A DNA stretch of 64,000 nucleotides from contig DAORDH010000025.1 in assembly GCA_035345875.1 (NCBI GenBank), forward strand, positions 12,896 through 76,895. Direction: 5' to 3'. The translations under genes were made by a program, and so were the position numbers. The notes beneath the pieces are model-generated. The model worked only from the letters and a program-made list of their open reading frames with translations, made no database searches and was not told where the DNA came from. How positions within the stretch are numbered: the first letter of the stretch is position 1; the number at the start of each line of letters is the position of its first letter. Shown here piece by piece: positions 52,203-61,890 of the stretch. The stretch is from UBA2033 sp035345875 (GTDB lineage: Bacteria; Spirochaetota; Leptospiria; Leptospirales; Leptospiraceae).

Positions 52203-55200
52203 ATGAAGCAATCACCGTTATTATTAATAGGGATCGTCGTATCCGCAGATGGGCTTTCAGGATTGGAAGACTTCTTTAAGGCTTTACGCGATGGGAGTGA
52301 TTGTTCCTTTATTATAATTCAACAACAAACGGATTCAATAGAGAATAACTTACATAAACTCTTAGTTAGTTGCACAAATTTACCAATTTACAAAATTGAG
52401 GATGGATTGCATCTAGAAGCAAATTCAATCTATATTGCCCCACCCGATCAGTTGGTCTCACTCACTGAAAAAAGATTTCATTTAGAAGCCAGCCCTGCCT
52501 CTTCGTTTGCTCCAATTAATTTTTTTTTTGAATCCATTGTGGATTGGAGAGAAAGAGCAGTCGGAGTAATTCTATCCTTAGATTTTGAGGATGGAGCAGA
52601 AGGAATACAAGCCATCAGTCAAGTCGGTGGGCTAACGTTAGCAGTAACTCCACATACCTCTCAATTTGCAACGATACAAGAGATAGCTTCTAATATAGAT
52701 TTTTGTGATTATAAAAGCACGCCTTCTAAAATGCCTGAATTAATTCTGGATTATGCAAAAGAATTTAGCAACAAGGATTCTTTGGATATTTCAGAAACTC
52801 TCAAAACAAATATTTTTACATTGATAAAAAATACGCACGGAATTGATTTCAACCAATATAAAGTAGGCACAATGAATAGGAGACTGAAACGCCGAATAGA
52901 ATTGGCAAACCTAGACTCACCTGATTCTTATTATGCTTTTTTACAAAAAGAATCTTCAGAGATTGATCTTCTAGTAAATGACCTTTTAATTGGGATGACA
53001 GATTTTTTTAGAGACCCAGAAGTTTTTAATTATTTAGAAACTGAAATTTTACCTAGTTTATTTAGAAACGCAAAAGAGGATGGGATTCGAATTTGGGTTA
53101 CCGCTTGTGCTATGGGACAAGAAGCATATACCTATGCAATTCTACTCTATCAAATTGCACAAAAAATAAATTATCGTGGCAAGATCACGATCTTTGCAAC
53201 CGACGTCAACAAACCGTCATTAGCTATAGCATCCTTAGGTATTTACGAACCCACACAGCTATCAAACCTTTCTAATGAGCAAAAAGAAAATTATTTCTTC
53301 TATGATATAAATACAGATCTTTATCGAATAAAGCCAGAAATCAGACAACTCATCACTTTTGCCCCACATGATCTCTTGCTTGATCCCCCTTTTACACGCA
53401 TGGATTTTGTAAGCTGTCGAAATGTTCTAATTTATCTAAAGCCAGATGCGCATGAACATATTTTATCACTCCTCAACTTTGCACTTAAAATGAATGGTTT
53501 TTTATGCCTAGGCGGGAGTGAAGGTCTTGGAAGATTGAGTTCTACCTTTGCGTCTGAACATTCTAATTACAGAGTTTATCGTAAAACGAAAGAATCTAGA
53601 TTCTCTCCTGAATTTAGAAACACTAGATCTTTTTCTATACCTTCGATTTATCCTTATGATTGGAATCAATCCTCGAATCAGACAACAACGATTGATAGAG
53701 ATCTTTTACAAGATTATGATTTATTGCTCAACCGCTTTATTCCACCAAGTGTAATCTTAAATGATCAAGGACAAGTATTACAATACATTGGAAACGTTTC
53801 TCGGTTTTTAAAATTACCATCGGGACGAACAGAAAATAATATTTTAGAAATGGTGGACGGTGATATTTACATTGCTGTTAGTCTCTTACTGAGTCGAGCA
53901 CGGAACAAAGAGCCAAACCTTAAGGCGATTCTTGTTAAATTGCCAGATGGGGATAGAGTGGAAGTAAGAGTTGAAGTTTTAATTCACAAAAATAATCCGA
54001 GTATCCATTATCATTTATTTTTTTCTACTGAAAAGTTTCCATGGAACGAATCTACAGTTTTGCCCTTAAAAACGAATCCTGAACTTCAAAGACGTTTATT
54101 CGAATTGGAAACAGAATTGCAAGTGGGAATTGTAAAAGAGCGAGCTTTAGTAGAACAGGCACAAATCACGAATGAGGAACTTCTAGCAACAAACGAAGAA
54201 TTACAGAGTGCCAATGAAGAATTGCGATCAGTAAATGAAGAACTCCATACGGTAAATTCTGAATTTGAAAATCAAAACTTTGCCTTGAATCAATTGAATT
54301 TGGATCATGAACAATTACTCAAATCGCTTCAGGTTGGTGTATTATTTTTAGATGAATCGCAAAGAATTCGCAAATTTAATTCTGCAGCTGCTGAAATTTT
54401 TCAGTTATTGCCCCAAGACATTGGTAGACCTCTAGCACATTTTTCTTTCCAATTAGAAGGCTCTGGTAATGTTCCTATGGATGCAATAGACGCAATGAAA
54501 TCTGGAATTCCAGTAGAAAGAGAGGTTCAATCTAGAGACGGAAAGTGGTGGCTTAAACGAGCTGCTCCTTATTTCCATTCTTCCGGACAAATTCGCGGGA
54601 CCGTTGTATCTTATACAGATATTACAAACATAAAAAATACAGAGGAAGCGTTAAGAAGAAGTGAAGCCAAATTCCAAGCAGCGATTAAGCATTCTTCCCT
54701 CATTTTTGCACAGACAGATAAAGATTTGCGCTACACCTGGATTTATAATCCTAACCCTGACTTTAATTCCGAATCGATGATTGGTAAGTCAGATATTGAT
54801 ATATCGGATAACGTTGGAACTCGTCAACTTTTACAATTAAAAAAAGAAGTATTAGAAACTGGAAAGGGAATACAACGTGAAATCAGATTTCCTTTTCTAA
54901 ATGGATACCAAACTTATACAATAATAGCAGAACCTCTTTTAGATACTTCTGGTCAAATAACGGGCGTAGCAACCTGCTCTCTTGATATAACCGACCGCAA
55001 GCAATCGGAGGATGCATTGCTAGAAAGTGAAGCAAAATATCGCAATCTAGTAAACAATCTGAATGATGGCGTTGTAGCTCATTCAGCAGACACATCCATT
55101 CAGGTCTGCAATGAAGCCGCTTGCACAATTCTTGGACTAACGATGGATCAAATGCTAGGTAAAGTAGCAATAGACCCGACTTGGAAATTCGTCTCTGAAC

Positions 55201-57782
55201 AAGGCACTCCTATGGATTTAAGCGAATATCCGGTAAATCAAGTTTTGGCAAAAAGAAAGCCAATTCAAAATTTCATACTCGGAGTATATCGCCCAATCAA
55301 TTCAGATTTTGCATGGTTACTTTGCAATGGCTTTCCTGTCTTTAAAAATAATGGAGAGATAGACCAAGTGATTATAAATTTTATCGATATCACTGAAAGA
55401 AAGCAAGCGGAAGATGCGTTACGCGAAAGTGAAAATAGATTTCGAGTTCTTTTTGAGAATTCCCCCATTGGAATGGCTATGATTGATTCGAATACGGGGC
55501 AATTTATCACAAGTAATTCTCATTATTATGAAATGCTAGGTTACACATCAGAAGAATTTCAAAACTTATCCTTCAAAGATTTAACTCATATGGAAGATTT
55601 ACAAATGGATCTAGACAATATGGAGAGATTGAAGAGAGGAGAAATTCAAGAGTTTACAATGGAGAAGCGTTATTATCATAAGAATGGTTCATTGATATGG
55701 GTAACTCTTACCGTTGTTCCCCTTTGGCGCATGGGAGATACACCTAAATATCATATTGCAACTGTAAATAACATAACCGAAAAGAAAGCACGAGAAGGTT
55801 TGCTGCAATTCATAGCTCGCCGCGGTTGGCATTCAACAAAGGAAAATTTCCTGGATTCAATTGCCCAATACCTTGGAGAAATTTTAAACATTGATTATGT
55901 TTTGATTGATAGGTTAAAAGACGAGATGACCGCTGAAACAGTAGCCCTCTATGCGAAAGGTAGGATTGTTCCAAATATACAATACTCTCTACTGGGAACA
56001 CCATGTGAAAATGTAATTGGAAAAGAATTCTGTCACTACAGATCCGAAATTCAAAGACTTTTTCCAAAAGACTCCCTTTTAAAGGACATGAAGGCAGAAA
56101 GTTATTTAGGGGTTCCACTCTGGGATTCGGATGGAAATCCAATTGGGTTGATCGCAGTCTTAGATAGCAAACCTATGAATGATTTTCAATTAGCCCAAAC
56201 GTTACTCGAATTGGTTGCCGTTCGAGTATCTGGAGAGATTCAAAGAATGGAATATCTGGATGTGTTAAAAAAAAGCGAAGAACGCCAGCGTTTGGTAGCA
56301 GACACAACTCTAGATGCTTATTATGATTGGGATATGATCACAAATCAAGTTTGGCGAAACCAAGGCTATAAAAATTTATACGGAGAGCCAACAGGAAATA
56401 ATTTGATTTGGTGGAAAACACATATTCATTCGGATGATTATGAACGTCTTTTTAAATCGATGGCAAATGCATTTTCAGAACAAAAAAGCACATGGTCTAG
56501 CGAATATCGTTTTTTACGTAACTCAGGAGATTTTGCATACGTTCTTGATCGAGGAAGGATTTTTTATAATGAAAAAGGTAAACCAATTCGTTTCATTGGT
56601 GCCATTATTGACTTAACAGAACGTCTTCAATTTGAAGATGAATTAAAAAAAGCAAAATGGAGTGCAGAAAAAGCAAATAACGCAAAAAGTGAATTTTTAG
56701 CAAATATATCACATGAACTTCGAACCCCTCTAAATGGGATTCTGGGTTTTGCTCAAACATTGAAGCTGATAGCAGAGCATGTCTCACCGGTAATTCTAGA
56801 TGGTCTTAGGATTATTGAAAATAGTGGAAATCATTTACTAAGGTTAATTAACGATATTTTAGATTTATCTAAAATTGAAGCTAGCAAAATAGAACTTAGT
56901 TTAAACCCAGTAATGATAACTGATCTTTTAGAAAAAATAATTGATATTGTTAAACAAAATGCCATAGAAAAGGGATTAGATTTAAAACTCGATATAGCAA
57001 CTGATTTACCGACTATCGTTATAACGGACGAAAAATATCTGATACAAATATTACTAAACTTACTTGGAAATGCGATTAAATTTACTGAAAAAGGAGAGAT
57101 TACACTAAAAGTATCTCGTAATGGTGAAAAAATTCTATTTGCTTTGATTGATACAGGAATTGGAATTCCACAAGATAAATTAGAAGAAGTATTCAATCCT
57201 TTTCAGCAACTAAACAATTCTAGCAAATTTGAAGGCACTGGATTAGGATTATCTATCTCTCAACGTTTAGTGCAATCAATGGGAGGAAAAATTCAAGTAG
57301 AAAGTAAACCAGGAAGCGGGACAAAGTTTTGGTTTGAATTTGATTTACCAAATGAGAAAGCGAATCTAGAAAAATTTGAACTTTCTGAGGATCTAATTAA
57401 TCAGTATGATGGAACAAATAAGCGCATACTAATTATAGATGATGATGAAATAAACCGAATGGTGATGCGTGCAATGTTATTACCGTTAGGATTTGAGGTA
57501 ATAGAAGCTGAAGATGGAAAAATAGGGATAGAAAAAGTCCAAGTTTTTAAACCAGACTTAATTTTTATGGATTATCGAATGCCTGGTCAAAATGGATTAG
57601 AAACCACAATTCTAATCAGACAAATGATTTTAGAGATACAACCCAAAATAATTATGTGCTCAGCTACTGCATTAAAAGAGCTGAGAGAAAAAAGCTTGGA
57701 AATGGGCTGCAATGATTGCATTACTAAACCTATCAAATTAAAAGATGTTTTAAATTGCCTACAATCTAACTTAAATCAATGA
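52203..57782 (+). CDS. giant CheB/CheR/PAS/GAF hybrid histidine kinase
   Basis: A 1859-residue soluble signalling protein. CheB-like (1-200): the catalytic Ser S14 is kept (IVVSADGLSG) and Asp D130 is kept (LDFEDGAEG), but the catalytic His is replaced by Q41 (IIIQQQTDS). CheR methyltransferase (215-490): NRRLKRRIELAN, WVTACAMGQEAYTYA (usually GCATGEE), DLLLDPPFTRMDFVSCRNVLIYL. A coiled coil follows (626-702). PAS domains begin near 702, 819, 941, 1076 and 1357, with a GAF at 1198-1350. Histidine kinase: H1504 in FLANISHELRTPLNG, N-box LLGNAIKFTEKG, G-boxes DTGIGIP and GTGLGLS. Receiver: D1790 in FMDYRMP, K1842 in TKP. RBS AAGG. Confidence 0.9.
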   Translation: MKQSPLLLIGIVVSADGLSGLEDFFKALRDGSDCSFIIIQQQTDSIENNLHKLLVSCTNLPIYKIEDGLHLEANSIYIAPPDQLVSLTEKRFHLEASPASSFAPINFFFESIVDWRERAVGVILSLDFEDGAEGIQAISQVGGLTLAVTPHTSQFATIQEIASNIDFCDYKSTPSKMPELILDYAKEFSNKDSLDISETLKTNIFTLIKNTHGIDFNQYKVGTMNRRLKRRIELANLDSPDSYYAFLQKESSEIDLLVNDLLIGMTDFFRDPEVFNYLETEILPSLFRNAKEDGIRIWVTACAMGQEAYTYAILLYQIAQKINYRGKITIFATDVNKPSLAIASLGIYEPTQLSNLSNEQKENYFFYDINTDLYRIKPEIRQLITFAPHDLLLDPPFTRMDFVSCRNVLIYLKPDAHEHILSLLNFALKMNGFLCLGGSEGLGRLSSTFASEHSNYRVYRKTKESRFSPEFRNTRSFSIPSIYPYDWNQSSNQTTTIDRDLLQDYDLLLNRFIPPSVILNDQGQVLQYIGNVSRFLKLPSGRTENNILEMVDGDIYIAVSLLLSRARNKEPNLKAILVKLPDGDRVEVRVEVLIHKNNPSIHYHLFFSTEKFPWNESTVLPLKTNPELQRRLFELETELQVGIVKERALVEQAQITNEELLATNEELQSANEELRSVNEELHTVNSEFENQNFALNQLNLDHEQLLKSLQVGVLFLDESQRIRKFNSAAAEIFQLLPQDIGRPLAHFSFQLEGSGNVPMDAIDAMKSGIPVEREVQSRDGKWWLKRAAPYFHSSGQIRGTVVSYTDITNIKNTEEALRRSEAKFQAAIKHSSLIFAQTDKDLRYTWIYNPNPDFNSESMIGKSDIDISDNVGTRQLLQLKKEVLETGKGIQREIRFPFLNGYQTYTIIAEPLLDTSGQITGVATCSLDITDRKQSEDALLESEAKYRNLVNNLNDGVVAHSADTSIQVCNEAACTILGLTMDQMLGKVAIDPTWKFVSEQGTPMDLSEYPVNQVLAKRKPIQNFILGVYRPINSDFAWLLCNGFPVFKNNGEIDQVIINFIDITERKQAEDALRESENRFRVLFENSPIGMAMIDSNTGQFITSNSHYYEMLGYTSEEFQNLSFKDLTHMEDLQMDLDNMERLKRGEIQEFTMEKRYYHKNGSLIWVTLTVVPLWRMGDTPKYHIATVNNITEKKAREGLLQFIARRGWHSTKENFLDSIAQYLGEILNIDYVLIDRLKDEMTAETVALYAKGRIVPNIQYSLLGTPCENVIGKEFCHYRSEIQRLFPKDSLLKDMKAESYLGVPLWDSDGNPIGLIAVLDSKPMNDFQLAQTLLELVAVRVSGEIQRMEYLDVLKKSEERQRLVADTTLDAYYDWDMITNQVWRNQGYKNLYGEPTGNNLIWWKTHIHSDDYERLFKSMANAFSEQKSTWSSEYRFLRNSGDFAYVLDRGRIFYNEKGKPIRFIGAIIDLTERLQFEDELKKAKWSAEKANNAKSEFLANISHELRTPLNGILGFAQTLKLIAEHVSPVILDGLRIIENSGNHLLRLINDILDLSKIEASKIELSLNPVMITDLLEKIIDIVKQNAIEKGLDLKLDIATDLPTIVITDEKYLIQILLNLLGNAIKFTEKGEITLKVSRNGEKILFALIDTGIGIPQDKLEEVFNPFQQLNNSSKFEGTGLGLSISQRLVQSMGGKIQVESKPGSGTKFWFEFDLPNEKANLEKFELSEDLINQYDGTNKRILIIDDDEINRMVMRAMLLPLGFEVIEAEDGKIGIEKVQVFKPDLIFMDYRMPGQNGLETTILIRQMILEIQPKIIMCSATALKELREKSLEMGCNDCITKPIKLKDVLNCLQSNLNQ

Positions 57783-58023
57783 TTCATTTACTCCATTGAT
57801 TCTAGCTTTTGTCTTCTCAGAAAAAAAAGAATTTAATAAAAATTATTTTTTTAAATTAGTTCAGCCTTGGTAACAGATCTTTCCAAGGAGAAAGAAAAAG
57901 CGATAGTAGGAAGGTCTCTCTTCTCTCCTCATTCACATCAATCTAGTCGATTTAATTTTTTTTTGTAACAAAGAGCTAAAGCTAGATTCATCCAAAGTCA
58001 ATGAAATGCTTTTGTTAAGTAAT

Positions 58024-59451
58024 CTATCGATTCTTTTCTACTCGTAGAAACATTTGGGTTCCAGAATCATCAAATCCTACTTCAGAAGTGAAACCTTTTG
58101 GAATGTCTTCTAGTAATTCAAACATGGCTTCCTCGTCCCGATAATATAAAACCCAGTCCATGATATACTCCATATATTTGCGAGTTTCGTTTTCAACATG
58201 GTAATTCCCTAGAATTAAAATTCCTCCAGGGCAAAGCATGGAGTAAAGTTTTTCAGTCAAAACCTTTGCGACAGAATCAGTAAGATAATCATAAAGACCC
58301 ATAGAGTAAATAAAATCATACTGACCAAACTTCAACTCAGGACTTCCTGTTTTTAAAATAGTTCGAACAGATTCTTTAATAAATTCAACTTGGAAGGGCT
58401 TTTCTGTTGGAATAGAATCGATTCCAGATTTCGCCTCACCTAAGGCTTCTTCATCTTGATCCAAAAGGTATACCTTTGCTTGGTGCTTATAAGGACTCTC
58501 TCTCAAAAAATCTTGCATCTCCCATGCAGGTCCACAGGCAATAGATAGAATTTTAAAATCATCTTTACCAGACGTAGAAAGTCGCTGTGACATGTATTTA
58601 TTAATAAGTCTTCTTCTATTTCGAACTGCATCAGCCGCTTTTGTATCGCATGGGTGTTTATGAAAAATTTTTCCGAAAGAAGACTTGCCAAGGTATTCAT
58701 TTCGATAAAGCATTTCCATCATTGCAGAATCTCCTGCATACCCTCTAGGCTTTAAATTCGTGCGCTTAATGAATTCAGATTCTAAAATATAATTCCAGAT
58801 CGATTTTCGTAAATAAAATCCATATTTTTCATTTTGCAATTTCGTAAATTCTTTGGTAAGAACTTTCAGTTCTTCAATCTTAGCAGTTAAAAATTCATAG
58901 AATTCGCCGCCGACACCCTTTAAGACAGATTGAAAAAGAGCTTCTTTCAAACGATTTGGTTCTTTCGCAAATTTATCATCCAATTCATCGAGTGCAATTT
59001 TATAAAGGGAAAGACCATATACAAACTTTGAACAAAAAAGAATAAAGTTAGGCTCCAAGTCTTCTTGGATAGTAAATTGCATACGGATTTTTTTAACTTC
59101 GTCTTCTTGTAAAAATAAAGATTGTTTATCCATGAGAGTATCCATATCGATAAACTCTCTTTCGAGAAAAACACCTAGAAAAATTTCATCATTCATTGAA
59201 TCTAGGTGAACTACAGTTCCAGTGCCTAACTCTTTCTTATCTCCATAGGCAAATATGATACAATTTTCGATTGGCTGTGTCTTTTTTATAAAAGCAGACT
59301 CTGACTTTGGAATACATATACCTAATCCAAAACGAGAGTAATCGTAAATTTTTCCTTTTAACTCACGTCCATTTATCAGTAATAGTATATAGGATTTTTC
59401 TACATCATGCAAACGGATTCGAATGGTATTTCGTCTATCTTTCTTTTTCAT
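58024..59451 (-). CDS. PilZ domain fused to SAM-dependent methyltransferase
   Basis: The N-terminal PilZ (about 1-110) has the arginine motif KKKDRRNTIRIRL and YDYSRFGLGICIPKS (DxSxxG), so c-di-GMP binding is likely. A helical middle (120-260) ends with TNLKPRGYAGDSAMMEMLYRNEYLG. The methyltransferase (270-475) has ILSIACGPAWEMQDFL (motif I, about 298), VYLLDQDEEALGEA, FIYSMGLYDYLTDSVA and MLCPGGILILGNYH. The whole resembles proteins annotated as 3-hydroxypalmitate methyl ester biosynthesis (PhcB-like), but from memory only. It is 7 bp after the PP2C gene, so it is part of the partner-switching operon. Confidence 0.8.
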   Translation of the reverse strand: MKKKDRRNTIRIRLHDVEKSYILLLINGRELKGKIYDYSRFGLGICIPKSESAFIKKTQPIENCIIFAYGDKKELGTGTVVHLDSMNDEIFLGVFLEREFIDMDTLMDKQSLFLQEDEVKKIRMQFTIQEDLEPNFILFCSKFVYGLSLYKIALDELDDKFAKEPNRLKEALFQSVLKGVGGEFYEFLTAKIEELKVLTKEFTKLQNEKYGFYLRKSIWNYILESEFIKRTNLKPRGYAGDSAMMEMLYRNEYLGKSSFGKIFHKHPCDTKAADAVRNRRRLINKYMSQRLSTSGKDDFKILSIACGPAWEMQDFLRESPYKHQAKVYLLDQDEEALGEAKSGIDSIPTEKPFQVEFIKESVRTILKTGSPELKFGQYDFIYSMGLYDYLTDSVAKVLTEKLYSMLCPGGILILGNYHVENETRKYMEYIMDWVLYYRDEEAMFELLEDIPKGFTSEVGFDDSGTQMFLRVEKNR

Positions 59452-59458
59452 GAGGCGC

Positions 59459-60817
59459 TCATACCTTTTTCAATAAAACCAAAGAAATATCATCATCCTG
59501 AGACTTGGCTGTAGAAAGAGCTTCTTCCACAATTTTTTGAATGATTTCTCTACCCGAAAGCTGATTATACTTTAATAAACTCTCTTTCAATCTCTCTTGT
59601 CCAAACATCTCTTTACCTTGATAATCCAATTCAGTGATTCCATCTGTAAATAATAATGCCAAATCACCTGATTCCAATTTAAGAGTATGATTTTGCATAA
59701 ATACTTCTACATCATCTAACATTCCAACCCAAGTTCCATAAGTAGGAAATGTTTCAATTGTTTTGGTTTTATTTCGATAGACAATGATATCTTGATGAGA
59801 ACCTGCGTAGGTCATTCCTTCATTCGATAGAGAGATTGCGGTTATCGTCATATATCTCTCCACTTTTAAGAGTGCAATATTTTCTTTAATTACTTTATTC
59901 AATTCTACTAGAACTTGGCTTGGTTTTTCTTCTGCATTTTTGGAAATGATTGTGCGAACACTGGTTTGAGCCATCATCATAATCAGTCCAGACTCGACTC
60001 CATGCCCAGAAACATCTCCAATCATAACCCAAGGATTCTTATTTGTGCGAATAATATCGTAGTAGTCTCCTCCAACCTCTGTAGCGGGAAGCATGATGGC
60101 TGAGATTTCATAACCACCTAGTTTATCATCAGGAGGAGTAAGAGAAGTTTGAATTCGCTTAGCAACTTCCATTTCACTCCAAAGTGCATCTCGTGCTTCT
60201 TTTAAGCTTTTCCTACTTTCAAATTCTTTTTGAATTAAGACATATTTCACATGATTGATACTCGCAGCAATGACTACAGTAGAGAGCATGAAATAAAGAT
60301 TATTTACCAAATTATAAATATAGAAATCTTTTCCCCAGATTGCATTGAAGATTACATAAAATACAACGGTAATAAAACCATTCAAAGCTGAGTGAATAGC
60401 TCGCCAAGGTAAAAGTAAATTAACTGCAATGATAACTAAATTCAATCCGGCATAATAAGATGAATTGAATCCACCCAAATCTACAGTCATAAGAATAATT
60501 GCTAAACTGACAAAAAAAGTAAAAGCATATCCATGTAATAATGAAAATTTAGATGGTTTAGTTTTACGAATTAAAACATATTGCAGGATTACAATGGCAG
60601 TCGCGGTTACTCTGTAGGCAGCAAATTTAGGTAAAAGATATTTTGCTTCTGAAGGAATAATAAAAATATCTAAAATGAAGAAAATAGGAACAAGTGTAAA
60701 GCCAAGAATGGTTAAAATCTTCAACCAAGAATGAAGTATAAAATCGAGATAATCAGAAAAACTATCTACAAAGTCAAAAGGTTCTGGTGCTCGAGGTTTG
60801 TTACTAATCGAAGTCAT
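59459..60817 (-). CDS. membrane PP2C phosphatase, SpoIIE/RsbU-type
   Basis: A 452-residue protein. Residues 30-195 hold about six membrane helices (VPIFFILDIFII, TATAIVILQYVLI, YAFTFFVSLAIILMT, LVIIAVNLLL). A linker helix (200-225) leads to a PP2C-type phosphatase: RIQTSLTPPD, ATEVGGDYYDIIRTN (metal Asp near 246), MIGDVSGHGVESGLIMMMAQ, LALLFTDGITELDYQGKEMFG and QDDDISLVLLKK. It should dephosphorylate the small STAS protein encoded just upstream, on a membrane signal. 5 bp from that gene. Confidence 0.9.
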   Translation of the reverse strand: MTSISNKPRAPEPFDFVDSFSDYLDFILHSWLKILTILGFTLVPIFFILDIFIIPSEAKYLLPKFAAYRVTATAIVILQYVLIRKTKPSKFSLLHGYAFTFFVSLAIILMTVDLGGFNSSYYAGLNLVIIAVNLLLPWRAIHSALNGFITVVFYVIFNAIWGKDFYIYNLVNNLYFMLSTVVIAASINHVKYVLIQKEFESRKSLKEARDALWSEMEVAKRIQTSLTPPDDKLGGYEISAIMLPATEVGGDYYDIIRTNKNPWVMIGDVSGHGVESGLIMMMAQTSVRTIISKNAEEKPSQVLVELNKVIKENIALLKVERYMTITAISLSNEGMTYAGSHQDIIVYRNKTKTIETFPTYGTWVGMLDDVEVFMQNHTLKLESGDLALLFTDGITELDYQGKEMFGQERLKESLLKYNQLSGREIIQKIVEEALSTAKSQDDDISLVLLKKV

Positions 60818-60822
60818 CTGAA

Positions 60823-61185
60823 TTAAATTCCAACTACTTCAATTAAACCTGGAATATTAAAAACTCGCAGAGCGGCGAAACTTAACTCTTGCCATTTTAA
60901 TCCTTTTTTGTAATGAATGGTTACCTTTCTATTTTCCTTTTTTGCTCTTTCCAGTTGTTTAACGATAGGTGTAACCGTAGATGAGTTCATATATTCAAAT
61001 TGAGTAAAATTCAGAATGAGTGGTTTCGTTTGATTCTTTGCATAAATTGCATCAAAAATAGGTGTTAAAAACTTTGTAGGCTCTCTATCTTTACTTTCAC
61101 CAAACCAGTTGATTAGAATATCTGCTTCTCCATATCTCACTTCAATTTTTAAACGATTTTCTTCATACGTTTTTACTTCACTCAT
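60823..61185 (-). CDS. STAS-like anti-sigma antagonist
   Basis: A 120-residue protein with a STAS-like fold: KIEVRYGEADILINWFGES, PLILNFTQFEYMNSSTVTPIVKQLERAKKENRKVTIHYKKGLKWQELSF. The phosphorylatable site is S68, S69 or T70 in YMNSSTVTP, where classic STAS proteins have DSTGLG. It resembles the slr1659-type regulator group named in cyanobacteria. Its kinase (165 aa) is the gene before it, and its phosphatase the gene after it. Confidence 0.75.
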   Translation of the reverse strand: MSEVKTYEENRLKIEVRYGEADILINWFGESKDREPTKFLTPIFDAIYAKNQTKPLILNFTQFEYMNSSTVTPIVKQLERAKKENRKVTIHYKKGLKWQELSFAALRVFNIPGLIEVVGI

Positions 61186-61200
61186 TTGCTTCCTCTGCTC

Positions 61201-61698
61201 TTAGTATTGATAGACCGCAGAAACGGCCAGTAAATTATCTTCATTGACATAAAAATCTAGAATCGATTGTCCCTCATAAGCAATTCGAACCAACCCTAGA
61301 CCACTCTCACCTTCTGCTAAATTTTTATTAGAAATTTCCTTCAATCTTTCCACATAGGCCTCAAAAGGGTTCTGATACCCTCGAATCCATTGTATTTTTG
61401 CATCTAATCGGCGTAAGTGAACTAACTCAGAATCCTTCACCTGATTTTTTACTTCCATCACAATACGTTTTTTTTTCTTACGAAGTATTAATTCTAGTGT
61501 AGTTTCCGGATTGGGGTAATACCCATATTTAATTCCATTTTCAACTAGTTCTGTAGTAACCATTTTCACAGCATCTAGATCGTCCTTAGTCAAATCAGAG
61601 TTTGCAAAGAAAGTTTGAATGGAATCGGAGACTCTATCTAATTCAGACCAGTCTGCTTTGAGTTGAAGTATGAGTAAATTAGATGAATCGTTGGACAT
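61201..61698 (-). CDS. HATPase-type anti-sigma/serine kinase
   Basis: A 165-residue GHKL ATPase: N-box TTELVENGIKYGYY with N54 and G-box GESGLGLVRIAYEGQ near 133-145. A central insertion (LVHLRRLDAKIQWIRGYQNPFEAYVERLKEISN) distinguishes it from RsbW. It probably phosphorylates the downstream STAS protein and binds an unknown partner. It is the first gene of the reverse four-gene operon; no sigma factor gene is nearby. Confidence 0.8.
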   Translation of the reverse strand: MSNDSSNLLILQLKADWSELDRVSDSIQTFFANSDLTKDDLDAVKMVTTELVENGIKYGYYPNPETTLELILRKKKKRIVMEVKNQVKDSELVHLRRLDAKIQWIRGYQNPFEAYVERLKEISNKNLAEGESGLGLVRIAYEGQSILDFYVNEDNLLAVSAVYQY

Positions 61699-61890
61699 AT
61701 TTCATCAGTCAACCTAACCCTAAAAATAAAAGTGTCAAGATGTTTTTAATAGGTGCAAAAGTAGAGATACTCAATTAGAATGAATTGCTTTTTTCAAGAG
61801 AAGATTACGAAACTAGAGTCCTTCTGACTGAAACTCATTTATGTTGCCAATTGTAAGGCATTGCAGGATCGAAATCTTTGTCTAAATAGC

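Noticed and set aside
60823..61185. SiaC-type (DUF1987) regulator
   Set aside because: The phosphosite region NSST is shared in style, but the remaining strand order and length fit STAS/slr1659-like proteins better; the distinction is not certain.
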